Positions 7,933 to 16,927 of a stretch of DNA of 64,000 nucleotides are shown piece after piece. Under the pieces are notes generated by a model. The model was not told the DNA's origin. It saw nothing but the letters and a program-made list of their open reading frames with translations, and searched no databases. The translations under genes were made by a program, and so were the position numbers. Origin of the DNA: Ascidiaceihabitans donghaensis (GTDB lineage: Bacteria > Pseudomonadota > Alphaproteobacteria > Rhodobacterales > Rhodobacteraceae); NCBI RefSeq assembly GCF_900302465.1, contig NZ_OMOR01000001.1, positions 1,364,001-1,428,000 of the forward strand, written 5' to 3'. Within the stretch, counting starts at the first letter, position 1. Each line of letters starts with the position of its first letter.

Positions 7933-9294
7933 CTATTTTTTGCCGGGGGTGCCGTCGAATTTCTTTTCAATGTCGGCCCAGCAATCGATGTAATCGTCTT
8001 GCAGGGGGGCATCTTTGGCGGCGAAGGATGTCAGGTGCTGCGGAAAGCGGGTTTCAAACATGAACGACATGGTGTTTTCCAGTTTTTCGGCCTGCAAGTC
8101 AGCATTCGACGCACCTTCAAATGCAATCTTGTCCGGTCCATGGGGCAACATCATGTTGTGCAAAGACATGCCGCCGGGAATGAAACCCTTTGGCTTGGCA
8201 TCGTAAATTCCAAAGATGTTGCCCATCAGCTCGGACATGACATTCTTGTGGTACCAAGGGGGGCGGAATGTGTCCTCTGCCACCATCCAGCGATCCCGGA
8301 ACAGCACAAAATCAATGTTGGCAGTGCCTTCGACGCCAGAAGGCGCGGTCAGCACGGTGAAGATTGAGGGATCGGGGTGGTCGAACAGGATCGCGCCGAC
8401 CGGACAATATGTCCGCAAGTCATATTTGCACGGCGCGTAGTTGCCATGCCATGCCACCACATCCAGCGGCGAGTGGCCGATTTTGGTCTCGTGGAACTGG
8501 CCACACCACTTGACGGTGACGGTAGAGGGCGCATCGCGGTCCTCAAATGCGGCCACAGGGGTTTTGAAGTCGCGCGGATTTGCCATGCAGTTGGCGCCGA
8601 TAGGGCCACGTCCGGGCAGTTCGAATTTCTGACCGTAGTTTTCACACACGAAACCACGGCATGGGCCGTCCAGAACCTCGACACGGTACACAAGCCCGCG
8701 CGGCAGTATGGCGATTTCTTGTGGTTCGACATCGATAATACCCAGTTCCGTACAAAAGCGCATGCGCCCCTCTTGAGGAACGACAAGCATCTCGGAATCG
8801 GCAGAATAGAAATAGGCATCGACCATGCTTTGGGTGACTAGATAGACGTGGCTTGCCATGCCCACTTGAGTATTCACGTCCCCTGCGGTTGTCATGGTGC
8901 GCATGCCAGTTAACCACGTCCGAGGCTCTTTTGAATGTTCAATCGGGTCCCAGCGATACTGTCCCAGAGATATTATGTCCGGATCGACGTTGGGGGCTGA
9001 TGCCCACAAGGGAAGGTCGATTTTTTGAAAGCGGTGTGTGTGTTTTACCGAAGGACGGATGCGGTAGCACCATGTCCGTTCATTCTGATGTGAGGGGGCT
9101 GTGAAGGCCGTGCCTGACAGTTGTTCACCATATAGCCCGTAGTTCACTTTCTGGGGCGAATTCATCCCTTGGGGCAACGCGTCGGGCAAGGCTTCGGTTT
9201 CAAAGTCATTCCCAAAGCCGGGCATGTAGCCTGCAGTTGTGCCTAACGGTGAGGTGGCTTGGTGCAGGCCGCTGGGGGCAAAGCTGGTGGTCAT
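7933..9294 (-). CDS. hmgA: Homogentisate 1,2-dioxygenase
   Basis: A 453-residue non-haem iron dioxygenase that opens the ring of homogentisate to maleylacetoacetate. [15 protein letters not shown] near the N-terminus is diagnostic. The [12 protein letters not shown] segment (about residues 343-355) supplies the iron-binding His and Glu. The start is the ATG at 9294, preceded by AGGGA; an in-frame start at 9330 would add 12 residues and run into the operator region. It is the first gene of the leftward hmgA-fahA-maiA operon and shares a 75-bp control region with a divergent MarR-type regulator. Confidence 0.96.
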   Translation of the reverse strand: MTTSFAPSGLHQATSPLGTTAGYMPGFGNDFETEALPDALPQGMNSPQKVNYGLYGEQLSGTAFTAPSHQNERTWCYRIRPSVKHTHRFQKIDLPLWASAPNVDPDIISLGQYRWDPIEHSKEPRTWLTGMRTMTTAGDVNTQVGMASHVYLVTQSMVDAYFYSADSEMLVVPQEGRMRFCTELGIIDVEPQEIAILPRGLVYRVEVLDGPCRGFVCENYGQKFELPGRGPIGANCMANPRDFKTPVAAFEDRDAPSTVTVKWCGQFHETKIGHSPLDVVAWHGNYAPCKYDLRTYCPVGAILFDHPDPSIFTVLTAPSGVEGTANIDFVLFRDRWMVAEDTFRPPWYHKNVMSELMGNIFGIYDAKPKGFIPGGMSLHNMMLPHGPDKIAFEGASNADLQAEKLENTMSFMFETRFPQHLTSFAAKDAPLQDDYIDCWADIEKKFDGTPGKK

Positions 9295-9338
9295 GATGAA
9301 TGTCCCTGGAAATGATTGACAAGGTTTCACATCGAATA

Positions 9339-9358
9339 TTAGTTGTTTTTGTAACTAA
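9339..9358. promoter_or_regulatory. Operator-like inverted repeat between hmgA and the MarR gene
   Basis: TTAGTT-GTTTTTGT-AACTAA is a perfect 6-base inverted repeat with an 8-base spacer in the 75-bp divergent gap. A TTGACA box at 9316-9321 could be the -35 element for the rightward regulator gene, and TAATAT on the minus strand at 9336-9341 could be the -10 element for hmgA. The layout fits repression of both genes by the MarR protein. Confidence 0.55.
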
Positions 9359-9369
9359 CAAGCGCCGGG

Positions 9370-9822
9370 ATGAATAAAATGTCAAAAAGTTCGGATGATT
9401 TGGGCTTCGATCTTGTCGACTTTATGCCTTACTTGTTGAATCAGGCGGCTGAGGCGACCAGCATAGAATTCCAGCATTTTTACAAAGCCCGCTATGGAAT
9501 GTTGCGGACCGAATGGCGGATTGTGTTTCACCTTGGCCGCTACGGTGCGATGACCGCCAAGGAAATTTGTGACCGCACCAACATGCACAAGACCAAAATC
9601 AGCCGCGGTGTCGGAGCATTGGAAAGCAAGCGCTACCTAAAGCGCGAAATAGACACCTCAGACCGACGTTTGGAAGAACTTAGCCTGACACCACAAGGCG
9701 CTCAGGTGTTTGGGGAACTCAACAAAGCGGCACAAGATTTTAATGCTGATTTCGCACGGTCATTTTCACCTGAGGAAGGCATTATACTGCGTCGCTGCTT
9801 GAAGCGGATCGCGGGGCTTTAA
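9370..9822 (+). CDS. MarR-family regulator, probable homogentisate-pathway repressor
   Basis: A 150-residue winged helix-turn-helix protein of the MarR family. The recognition region MTAKEICDRTNMHKTKISRGVGALESKRYLKR is followed by the beta-wing DTSDRRLEELSLTPQG, whose D-x-R-x-x pattern is typical of MarR. It is transcribed divergently from hmgA with a perfect inverted repeat between them, so control of the hmgA-fahA-maiA operon, possibly released by homogentisate or a related aromatic acid, is a fair inference. A second ATG at 9379 is an alternative start. Confidence 0.88.
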   Translation: MNKMSKSSDDLGFDLVDFMPYLLNQAAEATSIEFQHFYKARYGMLRTEWRIVFHLGRYGAMTAKEICDRTNMHKTKISRGVGALESKRYLKREIDTSDRRLEELSLTPQGAQVFGELNKAAQDFNADFARSFSPEEGIILRRCLKRIAGL

Positions 9823-9861
9823 AGGTTATATCGCCGAGAAACATCATACGCCATCTTTGCT

Positions 9862-10635
9862 TTACGCACCGGCAAAAGGGTCTTGCGGATAGCGCACGGC
9901 CGCCAAATACAATCCTTGTGGCGGACAGACAGGGCCGCAGGCCGCGCGGTCGCAAGCGGACAGGGCTTCGCCCACCCGCGCCGGTGCCCACGCACCCGCC
10001 CCAACACGTTCCAAAGTCCCTACAAAGCTGCGCACCTGATTGTGTAAAAATGACCTTGCACGCACATGAAAATGCACTTCGGGTCCCCAGCGTGTGTCAA
10101 CGGTTTCAATGCGCAAAGCATCTAGGGTTTTTACGGGGCTTTCGGCCTGACAAATGGACGACCGGAACGTCGTGAAATCATGGTTGCCGATCAGGTGATT
10201 TGCACCGTCCTGCATCATTGCGGCGTCCAGCTGGTGACCGATTTGCCAAACAAGTCCCGCTTGATGTGTAGACGGCGCACGGCGGCACAAAATGCGAAAG
10301 AAATACTGCCGCTCCAGGGCGGAAAAACGTGCGTGCCAGTCCTCAGCCACCTGCGCACAGGCCACGATGGACACAGGTGCGGGTTTGAGATGAAAATTCA
10401 ACGCCCCGGCCAAACGGTCCGGATCCCAGTCTTTGTCCATGTCGCAATGGGCCACTTGACCCAGACCGTGTACCCCTGCATCCGTACGTCCCGCTGCGGC
10501 AATGGTATGGGCGCGGGGTTCCAGTTTCGCCAATGCGCTTTCGATCGCGCCCTGCACGGAAGGGTGGTCTTTTTGGCGCTGCCATCCTGCGAAGGGGGCG
10601 CCGTGGTATTCAACTTTAAGGGCGTAACGGGGCAT
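9862..10635 (-). CDS. truA: tRNA pseudouridine(38-40) synthase
   Basis: TruA, 257 residues, converts uridines 38-40 of the tRNA anticodon arm to pseudouridine. The catalytic aspartate is in [12 protein letters not shown] (D52). The opening [21 protein letters not shown] and the later [19 protein letters not shown] are both family signatures. Length is typical. It is convergent with the MarR gene (39-bp gap) and divergent from ycjX. Its ATG lies 100 bp from the likely ycjX start. Confidence 0.96.
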   Translation of the reverse strand: MPRYALKVEYHGAPFAGWQRQKDHPSVQGAIESALAKLEPRAHTIAAAGRTDAGVHGLGQVAHCDMDKDWDPDRLAGALNFHLKPAPVSIVACAQVAEDWHARFSALERQYFFRILCRRAPSTHQAGLVWQIGHQLDAAMMQDGANHLIGNHDFTTFRSSICQAESPVKTLDALRIETVDTRWGPEVHFHVRARSFLHNQVRSFVGTLERVGAGAWAPARVGEALSACDRAACGPVCPPQGLYLAAVRYPQDPFAGA

Positions 10636-10735
10636 GCCCCGACCTAGCGCGGGGAAAAGCCTTACGCAATCCCCACTGGTAGCGGTCCCTTTGCGGCCCT
10701 ATGTTGCTGTCAAAGGGCTACAGAAAGAGTGCAGG

Positions 10736-12151
10736 GTGGTTATCACAGCAATCGCAGACGGGATTTGGCGCGGTGTCGAGACGGTGCAGGACACCGTCAA
10801 CGAAACCCTGTTCGAGCCGGTGATCCGTTTGGGCGTCACGGGTCTTGCGCGGTCGGGCAAGACGGTGTTCATCACGTCGTTGGTGGCCAATCTGCTGGAC
10901 AATGGCCGCATGCCACATTTGCTGGCCGCTGCGGAAGGACGCATTGTGGCAAGCTTTTTGCAACCGCAGCCCGATGATACGGTGCCACGCTTTGCTTATG
11001 AGACATATTTGGGCGCTCTGACGTCCAAAACGCCAAGCTGGCCCGACAGCACCCGTGCCATAAGTGAATTGCGGGTCTCTTTGCGCATCAAACCCAACGG
11101 TCTGTTGGCGGGATTGCAGGGGCCGCGCACGGTTCACATTGATATTGTTGATTATCCCGGGGAATGGCTTCTGGATCTCGCGTTGCTGGATCTGAGTTAT
11201 GCCCAATGGTCGGCGCAAGTGCTGGAACGGATCGAAAACCGCCCCCAAGCTGCCGCATTTCTGGCGCAGGCCCAAGCTGTAGACGCGCAAGCCAAGCTGG
11301 AAGAACCGCAGGCCCAAGGGCTGGCGACGGCCTTTGCCGCCTATCTGAATGCCGCGCGTGATGCCGGTTTTTATGACTGCACGCCGGGGCGGTTCATCTT
11401 GCCCGGTGATCTGGCGGGCAGTCCTGTGCTGACCTTTGCGCCTTTGCCGGCCACCGACGCCAGCCCGCGCAGATCGCTGATCCGCGAGATGGAGCGGCGT
11501 TTTGAGGCATATAAATCCCAAGTGGTGCGCCCGTTTTTTCGGGACCATTTCAGCCGGATTGACCGTCAAGTCGTGCTGGTGGATGCGCTGGGCGCCATCC
11601 ACAACGGCCCCCAAGCGGTGGAAGACATGCGCGGGGCCATGACAGATATTTTGTCGGCGTTCCGTCCGGGGCGAAATGCGTTTCTGTCGAATTTATTGCG
11701 CGGAAAGCGGGTCGAGAAAATCCTGTTTGCAGCGACCAAAGCTGATCATTTGCACCACAGTCAGCACCCGCAATTGTCCGCAATCATGCAAGCCTTGATC
11801 CGCGATGCCCATGATCGCGCACAGTTTGCAGGGGCAAAAACCGAAGCCATGGCAATTGCATCTTTGCGGGCCACCACCGAAGACACTGTGACCCATGAGG
11901 GCGCTGATCTTGATGTTGTGCGCGGTATTTTGGAAAGCACAGGCAAGGCGGCGGCCTTCTATCCGGGGGCTTTGCCGAATGATCCCAACCATCTTCTTGG
12001 CCCTGCACGTGCTGGTGCAGAGGCGTGGCTGGATCAGGATTACCAAGTGATGCGTTTTGCGCCTGCGCCCTTGACGTTGCGCCCCGGCGACGGGCCGCCG
12101 CATCTGCGACTGGACCGCGCCGCGCAATTCCTGATCGGAGACAAATTGTGA
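10736..12151 (+). CDS. ycjX: YcjX family P-loop protein (DUF463)
   Basis: A 471-residue stress-associated P-loop protein of the YcjX/DUF463 family. The Walker A motif GLARSGKT lies at residues 36-43 and is followed by FITSLVANLL. A later IDIVDYPGEW is the likely Walker B region. I choose the GTG at 10736, preceded by AGAAAGAG; an upstream in-frame ATG (10634) would overlap the truA start and add unconserved sequence. It is followed by a GNAT gene (GTGA overlap) and the usual partner ycjF, so the three form one operon. The biochemical role of YcjX is not settled; GTP binding is reported for the family. Confidence 0.88.
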   Translation: MVITAIADGIWRGVETVQDTVNETLFEPVIRLGVTGLARSGKTVFITSLVANLLDNGRMPHLLAAAEGRIVASFLQPQPDDTVPRFAYETYLGALTSKTPSWPDSTRAISELRVSLRIKPNGLLAGLQGPRTVHIDIVDYPGEWLLDLALLDLSYAQWSAQVLERIENRPQAAAFLAQAQAVDAQAKLEEPQAQGLATAFAAYLNAARDAGFYDCTPGRFILPGDLAGSPVLTFAPLPATDASPRRSLIREMERRFEAYKSQVVRPFFRDHFSRIDRQVVLVDALGAIHNGPQAVEDMRGAMTDILSAFRPGRNAFLSNLLRGKRVEKILFAATKADHLHHSQHPQLSAIMQALIRDAHDRAQFAGAKTEAMAIASLRATTEDTVTHEGADLDVVRGILESTGKAAAFYPGALPNDPNHLLGPARAGAEAWLDQDYQVMRFAPAPLTLRPGDGPPHLRLDRAAQFLIGDKL

Positions 12152-12594
12152 CCCTTCATCTGCGCAAGGCGCGATCCACTGACGCAGGTGCCGTGGGTGC
12201 CATCTTGTCCCAGTTCATTGATGAAACCCCTTGGATGCCGCGCCTATATACACGGGCTGAGGATTTGGCACATGCAGGGCGCATGATCGCGAATGAGTGG
12301 GTGACGGTGGCTGAAGATACGCAAGGTGTGCAAGGTTTTGTGGCCCGTGATGGGTGCGAAATCCATTCCCTTTACATTGCGACATCGGCGCACCGGCAGG
12401 GCATTGGCACCTGTCTGTTAGACAGGGAAAAGGCGCACTGTGACGTTTTGTATTTGTGGACGTTCCAGAACAATCCGGGGGCCCAAAGCTTTTACAAAGC
12501 GGCAGGGTTTACAGAAATCGAACGCACAGATGGGGCAGGCAACGACGAAGGTTTGCCCGACATCCGTTTGAAATGGACAAGAAAGGGCATGTAA
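12148..12594 (+). CDS. GNAT family N-acetyltransferase
   Basis: A 148-residue GNAT-fold protein. The acetyl-CoA loop is HRQGIGTCLLD, after the strand IHSLYIATSA, and the C-terminal FQNNPGAQSFYKAAGF is the usual late GNAT motif. The GTG start at 12148 overlaps the ycjX stop (GTGA) and the stop overlaps the ycjF start (TAATG). It is therefore embedded between two genes that are often direct neighbours. The acceptor substrate is unknown. Confidence 0.85.
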   Translation: MTLHLRKARSTDAGAVGAILSQFIDETPWMPRLYTRAEDLAHAGRMIANEWVTVAEDTQGVQGFVARDGCEIHSLYIATSAHRQGIGTCLLDREKAHCDVLYLWTFQNNPGAQSFYKAAGFTEIERTDGAGNDEGLPDIRLKWTRKGM

Positions 12595-13595
12595 TGGCCA
12601 AAGGACCTGTTCTGATTGATCTTGAACCTGAGGACGCCGCACACCTAGATGTGGCAGCGGCCCCGCCTGTGCCGGATTTGGACGGGGCAGCGCCCAAAGG
12701 CCAAGCGATGCAAGTGGCCGCAAAGATCGCATCGGGCAAACCGTCACGGCTGGCGCGATTGTTTTGGTTTGTGACACTGGCTTTGCTGGGTGGCATCGTA
12801 TCGTTGTCTGCGTGGAACTTTGTGACGGATGTGATGGCAACGTACCCGTTGCTTGGGCTTGTATTTTCAGGGTTGATGGCGCTGTTTGTGATCCTGCTTT
12901 TGCTGATGGCGGTGCGCGAACTTGCGGCTTTGGGTCGTTTGACCCGCATTGACGGGTTGCGGCATGCGACGCTGGAAGCACGCGAAAACAATGACTTGAA
13001 AGCGGCCCGTGCTACATCCGACCGTGTTTTGGCGCTGTACAAAGGGCGCGAAGACACGCGGTGGGGCAGGGAACGGGTGGCACAGTTGCAAGGCGATCAA
13101 CTTGATGCGTCGGGGCTGCTGGATCTTACAGAACGCGAAGTGCTGGCATCTTTGGATACCGCTGCAGCACGCGAGGTGCAGGCCGCCGCGCGCCAAGTGG
13201 CGACCGTGACAGCGCTTGTGCCATTGGCGCTGGCGGATGTTGTGGCAGCCCTTATGGCAAATCTGCGCATGATCCGCCGCGTGGCGGAAGTTTACGGCGG
13301 GCGCTCTGGGCTGTTTGGCAGTTGGCGTTTGACCCGTGCGGTGATGACACATTTGGTGGCGACAGGGGCCGTGGCTGTGGGCGACGACATGCTTGAGCCG
13401 ATCTTGGGCGGATCCATCTTGGGTAAGCTGTCGCGACGGTTTGGCGAAGGCTTGGTCAATGGTGCGCTGACCGCCCGCGTCGGTGTTGCGGCCATGGAAG
13501 TCTGCCGCCCGATGGCATTCAATGCATTGGATCGCCCCAAGGCACGTGTGCTTGTCAAACAGGCGCTTGCAGGGCTGTTTAACAACGAAACCTGA
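12594..13595 (+). CDS. ycjF: YcjF family membrane protein (TIGR01620/DUF697)
   Basis: A 333-residue inner-membrane protein of the YcjF family. A hydrophilic, acidic N-terminus of about 55 residues leads into two membrane helices at about residues 58-110. The C-terminal DUF697-like region follows, with AAREVQAAARQVATVTALVPLALADV and later LSRRFGEGLVNGALTARVG. The ATG at 12594 overlaps the GNAT stop and has GAAAGGG upstream; an ATG at 12573 is less likely. It pairs with YcjX in the same operon. Confidence 0.88.
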   Translation: MAKGPVLIDLEPEDAAHLDVAAAPPVPDLDGAAPKGQAMQVAAKIASGKPSRLARLFWFVTLALLGGIVSLSAWNFVTDVMATYPLLGLVFSGLMALFVILLLLMAVRELAALGRLTRIDGLRHATLEARENNDLKAARATSDRVLALYKGREDTRWGRERVAQLQGDQLDASGLLDLTEREVLASLDTAAAREVQAAARQVATVTALVPLALADVVAALMANLRMIRRVAEVYGGRSGLFGSWRLTRAVMTHLVATGAVAVGDDMLEPILGGSILGKLSRRFGEGLVNGALTARVGVAAMEVCRPMAFNALDRPKARVLVKQALAGLFNNET

Positions 13596-13702
13596 AATCC
13601 AAGCCCGCGGGGGGGTGTGCAAAAGGTCTGGAATTTCAGACTGTTCGCTGCCGTCGCTTCACGTTAACCTTGGTGACGGGATGATTGCGTGGAGTGTGCA
13701 CC

Positions 13703-16633
13703 TTGGAAGGTTTGTTGATTTTGCTCGGGTTGTTGGTTTTGGCCATCCCGATTGCGGTTTTGTATCTTTTGGTCAGCCATTCAGGTTTGAAATCCCAAGT
13801 CGTTGAACTGCGCCGCGAAATAGCGGTGCTGCGCCGCACAGGTTTGCCTGTGGCTTCCATCGAAGATGTGGCGCCGCGTGTTGATCCCGTTGTGTCAAAA
13901 GCCCCCGATGGCGAAGCGGACAGGGCTTCGGAACCGGACCTTACAGATGGGCAAGACGCTACAGATGTGGAACCTGTTGCGGCTGATGATGCGGATACGC
14001 CTGACCTTGCAACACCTTCGGTATCCGATCAACCGGCAGAGCCGGCGTTGGAAGATTTGCCGCCCGCAGCCCGAGTGATTGCAGCCCGCAATGCTGCCCG
14101 CGCAGAACAGGTGTCCAAAGACACCCCGATGCCGTCCAACGCGTCCAATGCCAGCCAAAAGCCCCCGACACGGCCACAGTCGCCACAGCCGTTGCACCCG
14201 ACAGAACCCCCGGTGTTTGATCGTTTTTTGGGATGGATCGTCGAAAATTGGTTTTACGCGGTTTCGGCCTTGTCGCTGGCATTGGCCGGTTTGTTTTTGG
14301 TGCAATACGGCATGGAAAACGGGTTGTTGCCCCCTGCCGCAAGGGTCGCTGCGGCTTTGGCGTTTGGGGCTGCATTGATCGGGGCAGGGGAATTTATCCG
14401 CCGCCGCTTTGGCGAAGCAGAGGACAGCACAACGGCCTATCTTCCGTCGGTGTTTTCCGGCGCGGGTATCGTGTCGTTGTTCGGGGGCGTATTGTCGGCG
14501 CGTATGCTATACGGCCTGATTGGCCCCGAAATGAGCCTGTTGGGCATGGTTGTCGTGGCTTGCGTCGCATTGGTGTTGGGGTGGTTTCATGGCCCGCTTT
14601 TGGCGGCAGTTGGCATTATCGGCGCGTTTTCTGCCCCTGTGGTGTTGGGCGGGTCCAATTCGGATGCCAGCGCCCTGTATGTATACTTCGGGATTGTCAC
14701 AATTGTGGGCTTGGGCGTTGATACGCTGCGCCGATGGGCGTGGGTATCGGTTCTGACGGTTGTATTGGCGTTCCTGGTCGGGTGGGCGCTGTTCTTATCG
14801 GACAGTGGTTTGATTTTGGCGTTTCAACTGTATCTGGTTTTGTTGGCTGTCGCCGCAACCGCAATTCCCGCAAGGTCGCTGTTTCCCGATCATGGCGGCC
14901 TGATGGTAAGTGCTTTTGTCGCCAAGCCGCACAAAGACGTGCGGCCTATTTTCCCCACGCTTCTGGCGGTGTCTGTTTTGGGCGTTGCTGCTTGGTCGTT
15001 GGTGCCTTTGGCGTTGGACAGTGAAAGCGCGTTCTGGCTTTCTGCCGTCGCTTTGGCCGGTCTTACAGCGCTGTTTGTGGTGTGGTCCTTGCGCGCCCCC
15101 GCCTTGCAGGACGCCGCTGCCTTGCAGTTCGCGGCTTTTGCGGCTGTTGTTGTGATGCAGGGCGATTACCAAGACGCCTACCGCGCCTTTGCGGCGGCGG
15201 GCAATGCCGGACCGGAAACCCCCTTTCCGATGAGCGTGACCGTATTGGTGGCGATTGCCGGGCTTTTGTCGGCTTTGGCTGCGTGGCGCAGTCTAAGCCG
15301 TGGGGATCACGGCGCAATATGGGCGGCGGCGGCTGCATTGGCGGCCCCTGTGATTGCTGTGTTGATTGAAATGACCTGGCGTCCGGCCGTGGTGATCGGC
15401 GCTTATCCTTGGGCTTTACATGGCGCGGCTTTGGCGGTGCTGATGCTGTTCTGGGCCGAGCGGTTTGCGCGGATCGATGGCTCGCAAAACCGGTTGCGCA
15501 TGTCCTTTTTCGTGTTGTCGATGTTGTCATGTATCAGCTTTGCGCTGGTTATGATTTTCTCGGAAGCGGCTTTGACGGCGGCCCTTGCTGTGACAGTCGT
15601 TGCTGCGGCTGCGATGGACAGGAAGTATGACCTGAAACCGATGTCTTATTATATCGCTGCAGGCGTTGTGACGGTCGGCTACCGTTTGGTCGCGGATCCG
15701 GGTCTTGGTTGGGCCATCGACGCGCCTTTGGGGGCTATGTTGCTGTCCCATGGTGGCGCTGTTGTGGCGCTTGCAGCCAGTCTTTACCTGATGCGTGGCT
15801 TGGCCTATCGCATTACTGCAAAAGTGATGTTGGACAGCGCCTTGTGGTCGACAGGCGGCATTTTCGTGTCTGTGGTGTTGTTCCGTTTACTTGAAGCCAT
15901 TGCGGGCAGTGACGGATCGGAAAGCCATTGGGGCATCGGTTTGTATGTCACAATCTGGTTTGGCATCGCGTTGGCGCAGGCCCAACGCTTGCAACTGCAA
16001 AGCCATCGCTGGCTGTGGATGATGCGCGTCGTTTTGGGCGGGGCGTTTGCAGCTTTGGGGGCTGTGTCGCTGTTTGCCATTATTGGTCCATTGTCTCCTT
16101 TGTTTGATCGTGGTGCCCCCGAGGTCATTGGGTTGCCGATCTTCAATTCGCTGATCATCGGGTATTTGTTGCCTGCAGCGGTACTGGCGCTTGGCGCTTG
16201 GCGCATTCCTACGTTGCCTGCGCAATTGGTGCTGGCCATGAAAGCGGTAGCCGCGGGTTTGATTTTGTACTGGGTGTTTTGCGTCATTCGCGATTTCTGG
16301 CAGGGCGATCAAGGCCTGTATCTGGGCCGCGGCATGTCACAACCGGAGCTGTACAGCTACACCATCGCGCTTTTGGTGGCCGGGGCGGCATTGTTCTATA
16401 ATTCACTGGCCCGCAATTCGGCTGTGATGCGCAAAGCGGGTCTGGGTGTCATTGCGGCGGCGGTCGCAAAGGTGTTTTTGGTTGATATCTCGGGACTGGA
16501 TGGGTTGACCCGCGTGTTTTCGCTGTTGGTGCTTGGTCTGTCTTTGGCCGGTCTGGCGTGGCTGAACAAATGGGCGAAAACGAAAGCGTCACAGGCCGCA
16601 GACCCCAAGCGCCCTTCTGATCCGCCCATCTGA
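13703..16633 (+). CDS. DUF2339 family polytopic membrane protein
   Basis: A very large membrane protein (about 976 aa) with well over 20 predicted hydrophobic helices, typical of DUF2339. An N-terminal helix (GLLILLGLLVLAIPIAV) is followed by a short coiled segment (QVVELRREIAVLRR), an acidic, Pro/Ala-rich linker to about residue 165, and then the helix-rich core beginning FLGWIVENWFYAVSALSLALAG. No ATG fits the start. TTG at 13703 (giving MEGLLILLG) has GGAG 8 bases upstream; TTG 13685 and GTG 13694 are in frame but worse placed. Function of the family is unknown. The gene stands alone. Confidence 0.85.
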   Translation: MEGLLILLGLLVLAIPIAVLYLLVSHSGLKSQVVELRREIAVLRRTGLPVASIEDVAPRVDPVVSKAPDGEADRASEPDLTDGQDATDVEPVAADDADTPDLATPSVSDQPAEPALEDLPPAARVIAARNAARAEQVSKDTPMPSNASNASQKPPTRPQSPQPLHPTEPPVFDRFLGWIVENWFYAVSALSLALAGLFLVQYGMENGLLPPAARVAAALAFGAALIGAGEFIRRRFGEAEDSTTAYLPSVFSGAGIVSLFGGVLSARMLYGLIGPEMSLLGMVVVACVALVLGWFHGPLLAAVGIIGAFSAPVVLGGSNSDASALYVYFGIVTIVGLGVDTLRRWAWVSVLTVVLAFLVGWALFLSDSGLILAFQLYLVLLAVAATAIPARSLFPDHGGLMVSAFVAKPHKDVRPIFPTLLAVSVLGVAAWSLVPLALDSESAFWLSAVALAGLTALFVVWSLRAPALQDAAALQFAAFAAVVVMQGDYQDAYRAFAAAGNAGPETPFPMSVTVLVAIAGLLSALAAWRSLSRGDHGAIWAAAAALAAPVIAVLIEMTWRPAVVIGAYPWALHGAALAVLMLFWAERFARIDGSQNRLRMSFFVLSMLSCISFALVMIFSEAALTAALAVTVVAAAAMDRKYDLKPMSYYIAAGVVTVGYRLVADPGLGWAIDAPLGAMLLSHGGAVVALAASLYLMRGLAYRITAKVMLDSALWSTGGIFVSVVLFRLLEAIAGSDGSESHWGIGLYVTIWFGIALAQAQRLQLQSHRWLWMMRVVLGGAFAALGAVSLFAIIGPLSPLFDRGAPEVIGLPIFNSLIIGYLLPAAVLALGAWRIPTLPAQLVLAMKAVAAGLILYWVFCVIRDFWQGDQGLYLGRGMSQPELYSYTIALLVAGAALFYNSLARNSAVMRKAGLGVIAAAVAKVFLVDISGLDGLTRVFSLLVLGLSLAGLAWLNKWAKTKASQAADPKRPSDPPI

Positions 16634-16927
16634 TTTGTTGTAAAATGCCTGCGCTTTCGCGCAGACGTTATGTTTTGCGCACAGTGTGCGCCCTACGAGG
16701 CGCTGCCTCGCGCTCCGGGATATTTGGGGCGAAAAGAAGGGGGCGGGGAAGAACTCTGGGCTTGTGAGCCTTGTTTGCGCTGCTTATACAGCGCCTATGT
16801 TTGGTCAAATGATCATTATGCGAATTATATCCCCGGCGCTCTGAACCATGAGACGCCGGGCCTTAGGTGCTTGAGCCATCGCACCGTTCCCCATCCTTGA
16901 CATTCCCTGATCCGAAGGACGCCTGAT
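16634..16927 (+). promoter_or_regulatory. Long structured leader/intergenic region of ileS
   Basis: 294 bp without a gene. It holds a hairpin CTGCGC-TTTC-GCGCAG (16649-16664) after the DUF2339 stop, a REP-like repeat (16697-16740), an inverted repeat GCGCTG-CTTATA-CAGCGC (16777-16794), and two further stems close to ileS: CCCGGCG/CGCCGGG (16832-16860) and GGTGC/GCACC (16866-16885). I see no T-box or known riboswitch consensus. Confidence 0.5.
16697..16740. repeat. REP-like intergenic element, copy 2
   Basis: GAGGC-GCT-GCCTC (5-bp stem, 3-base loop), then CGCGCTCCGGGATATTTGG and a GAAAAGAAGG end. The architecture matches the elements at 6529 and 23057. It lies upstream of ileS. Confidence 0.6.

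Noticed and set aside
10718-11614. 298-codon frame opposite ycjX
   Set aside because: ycjX on the plus strand has a P-loop and operon context; the opposite frame has none.
16634-16927. T-box leader for ileS
   Set aside because: No T-box consensus or terminator-antiterminator pair; stems are present but of another kind.
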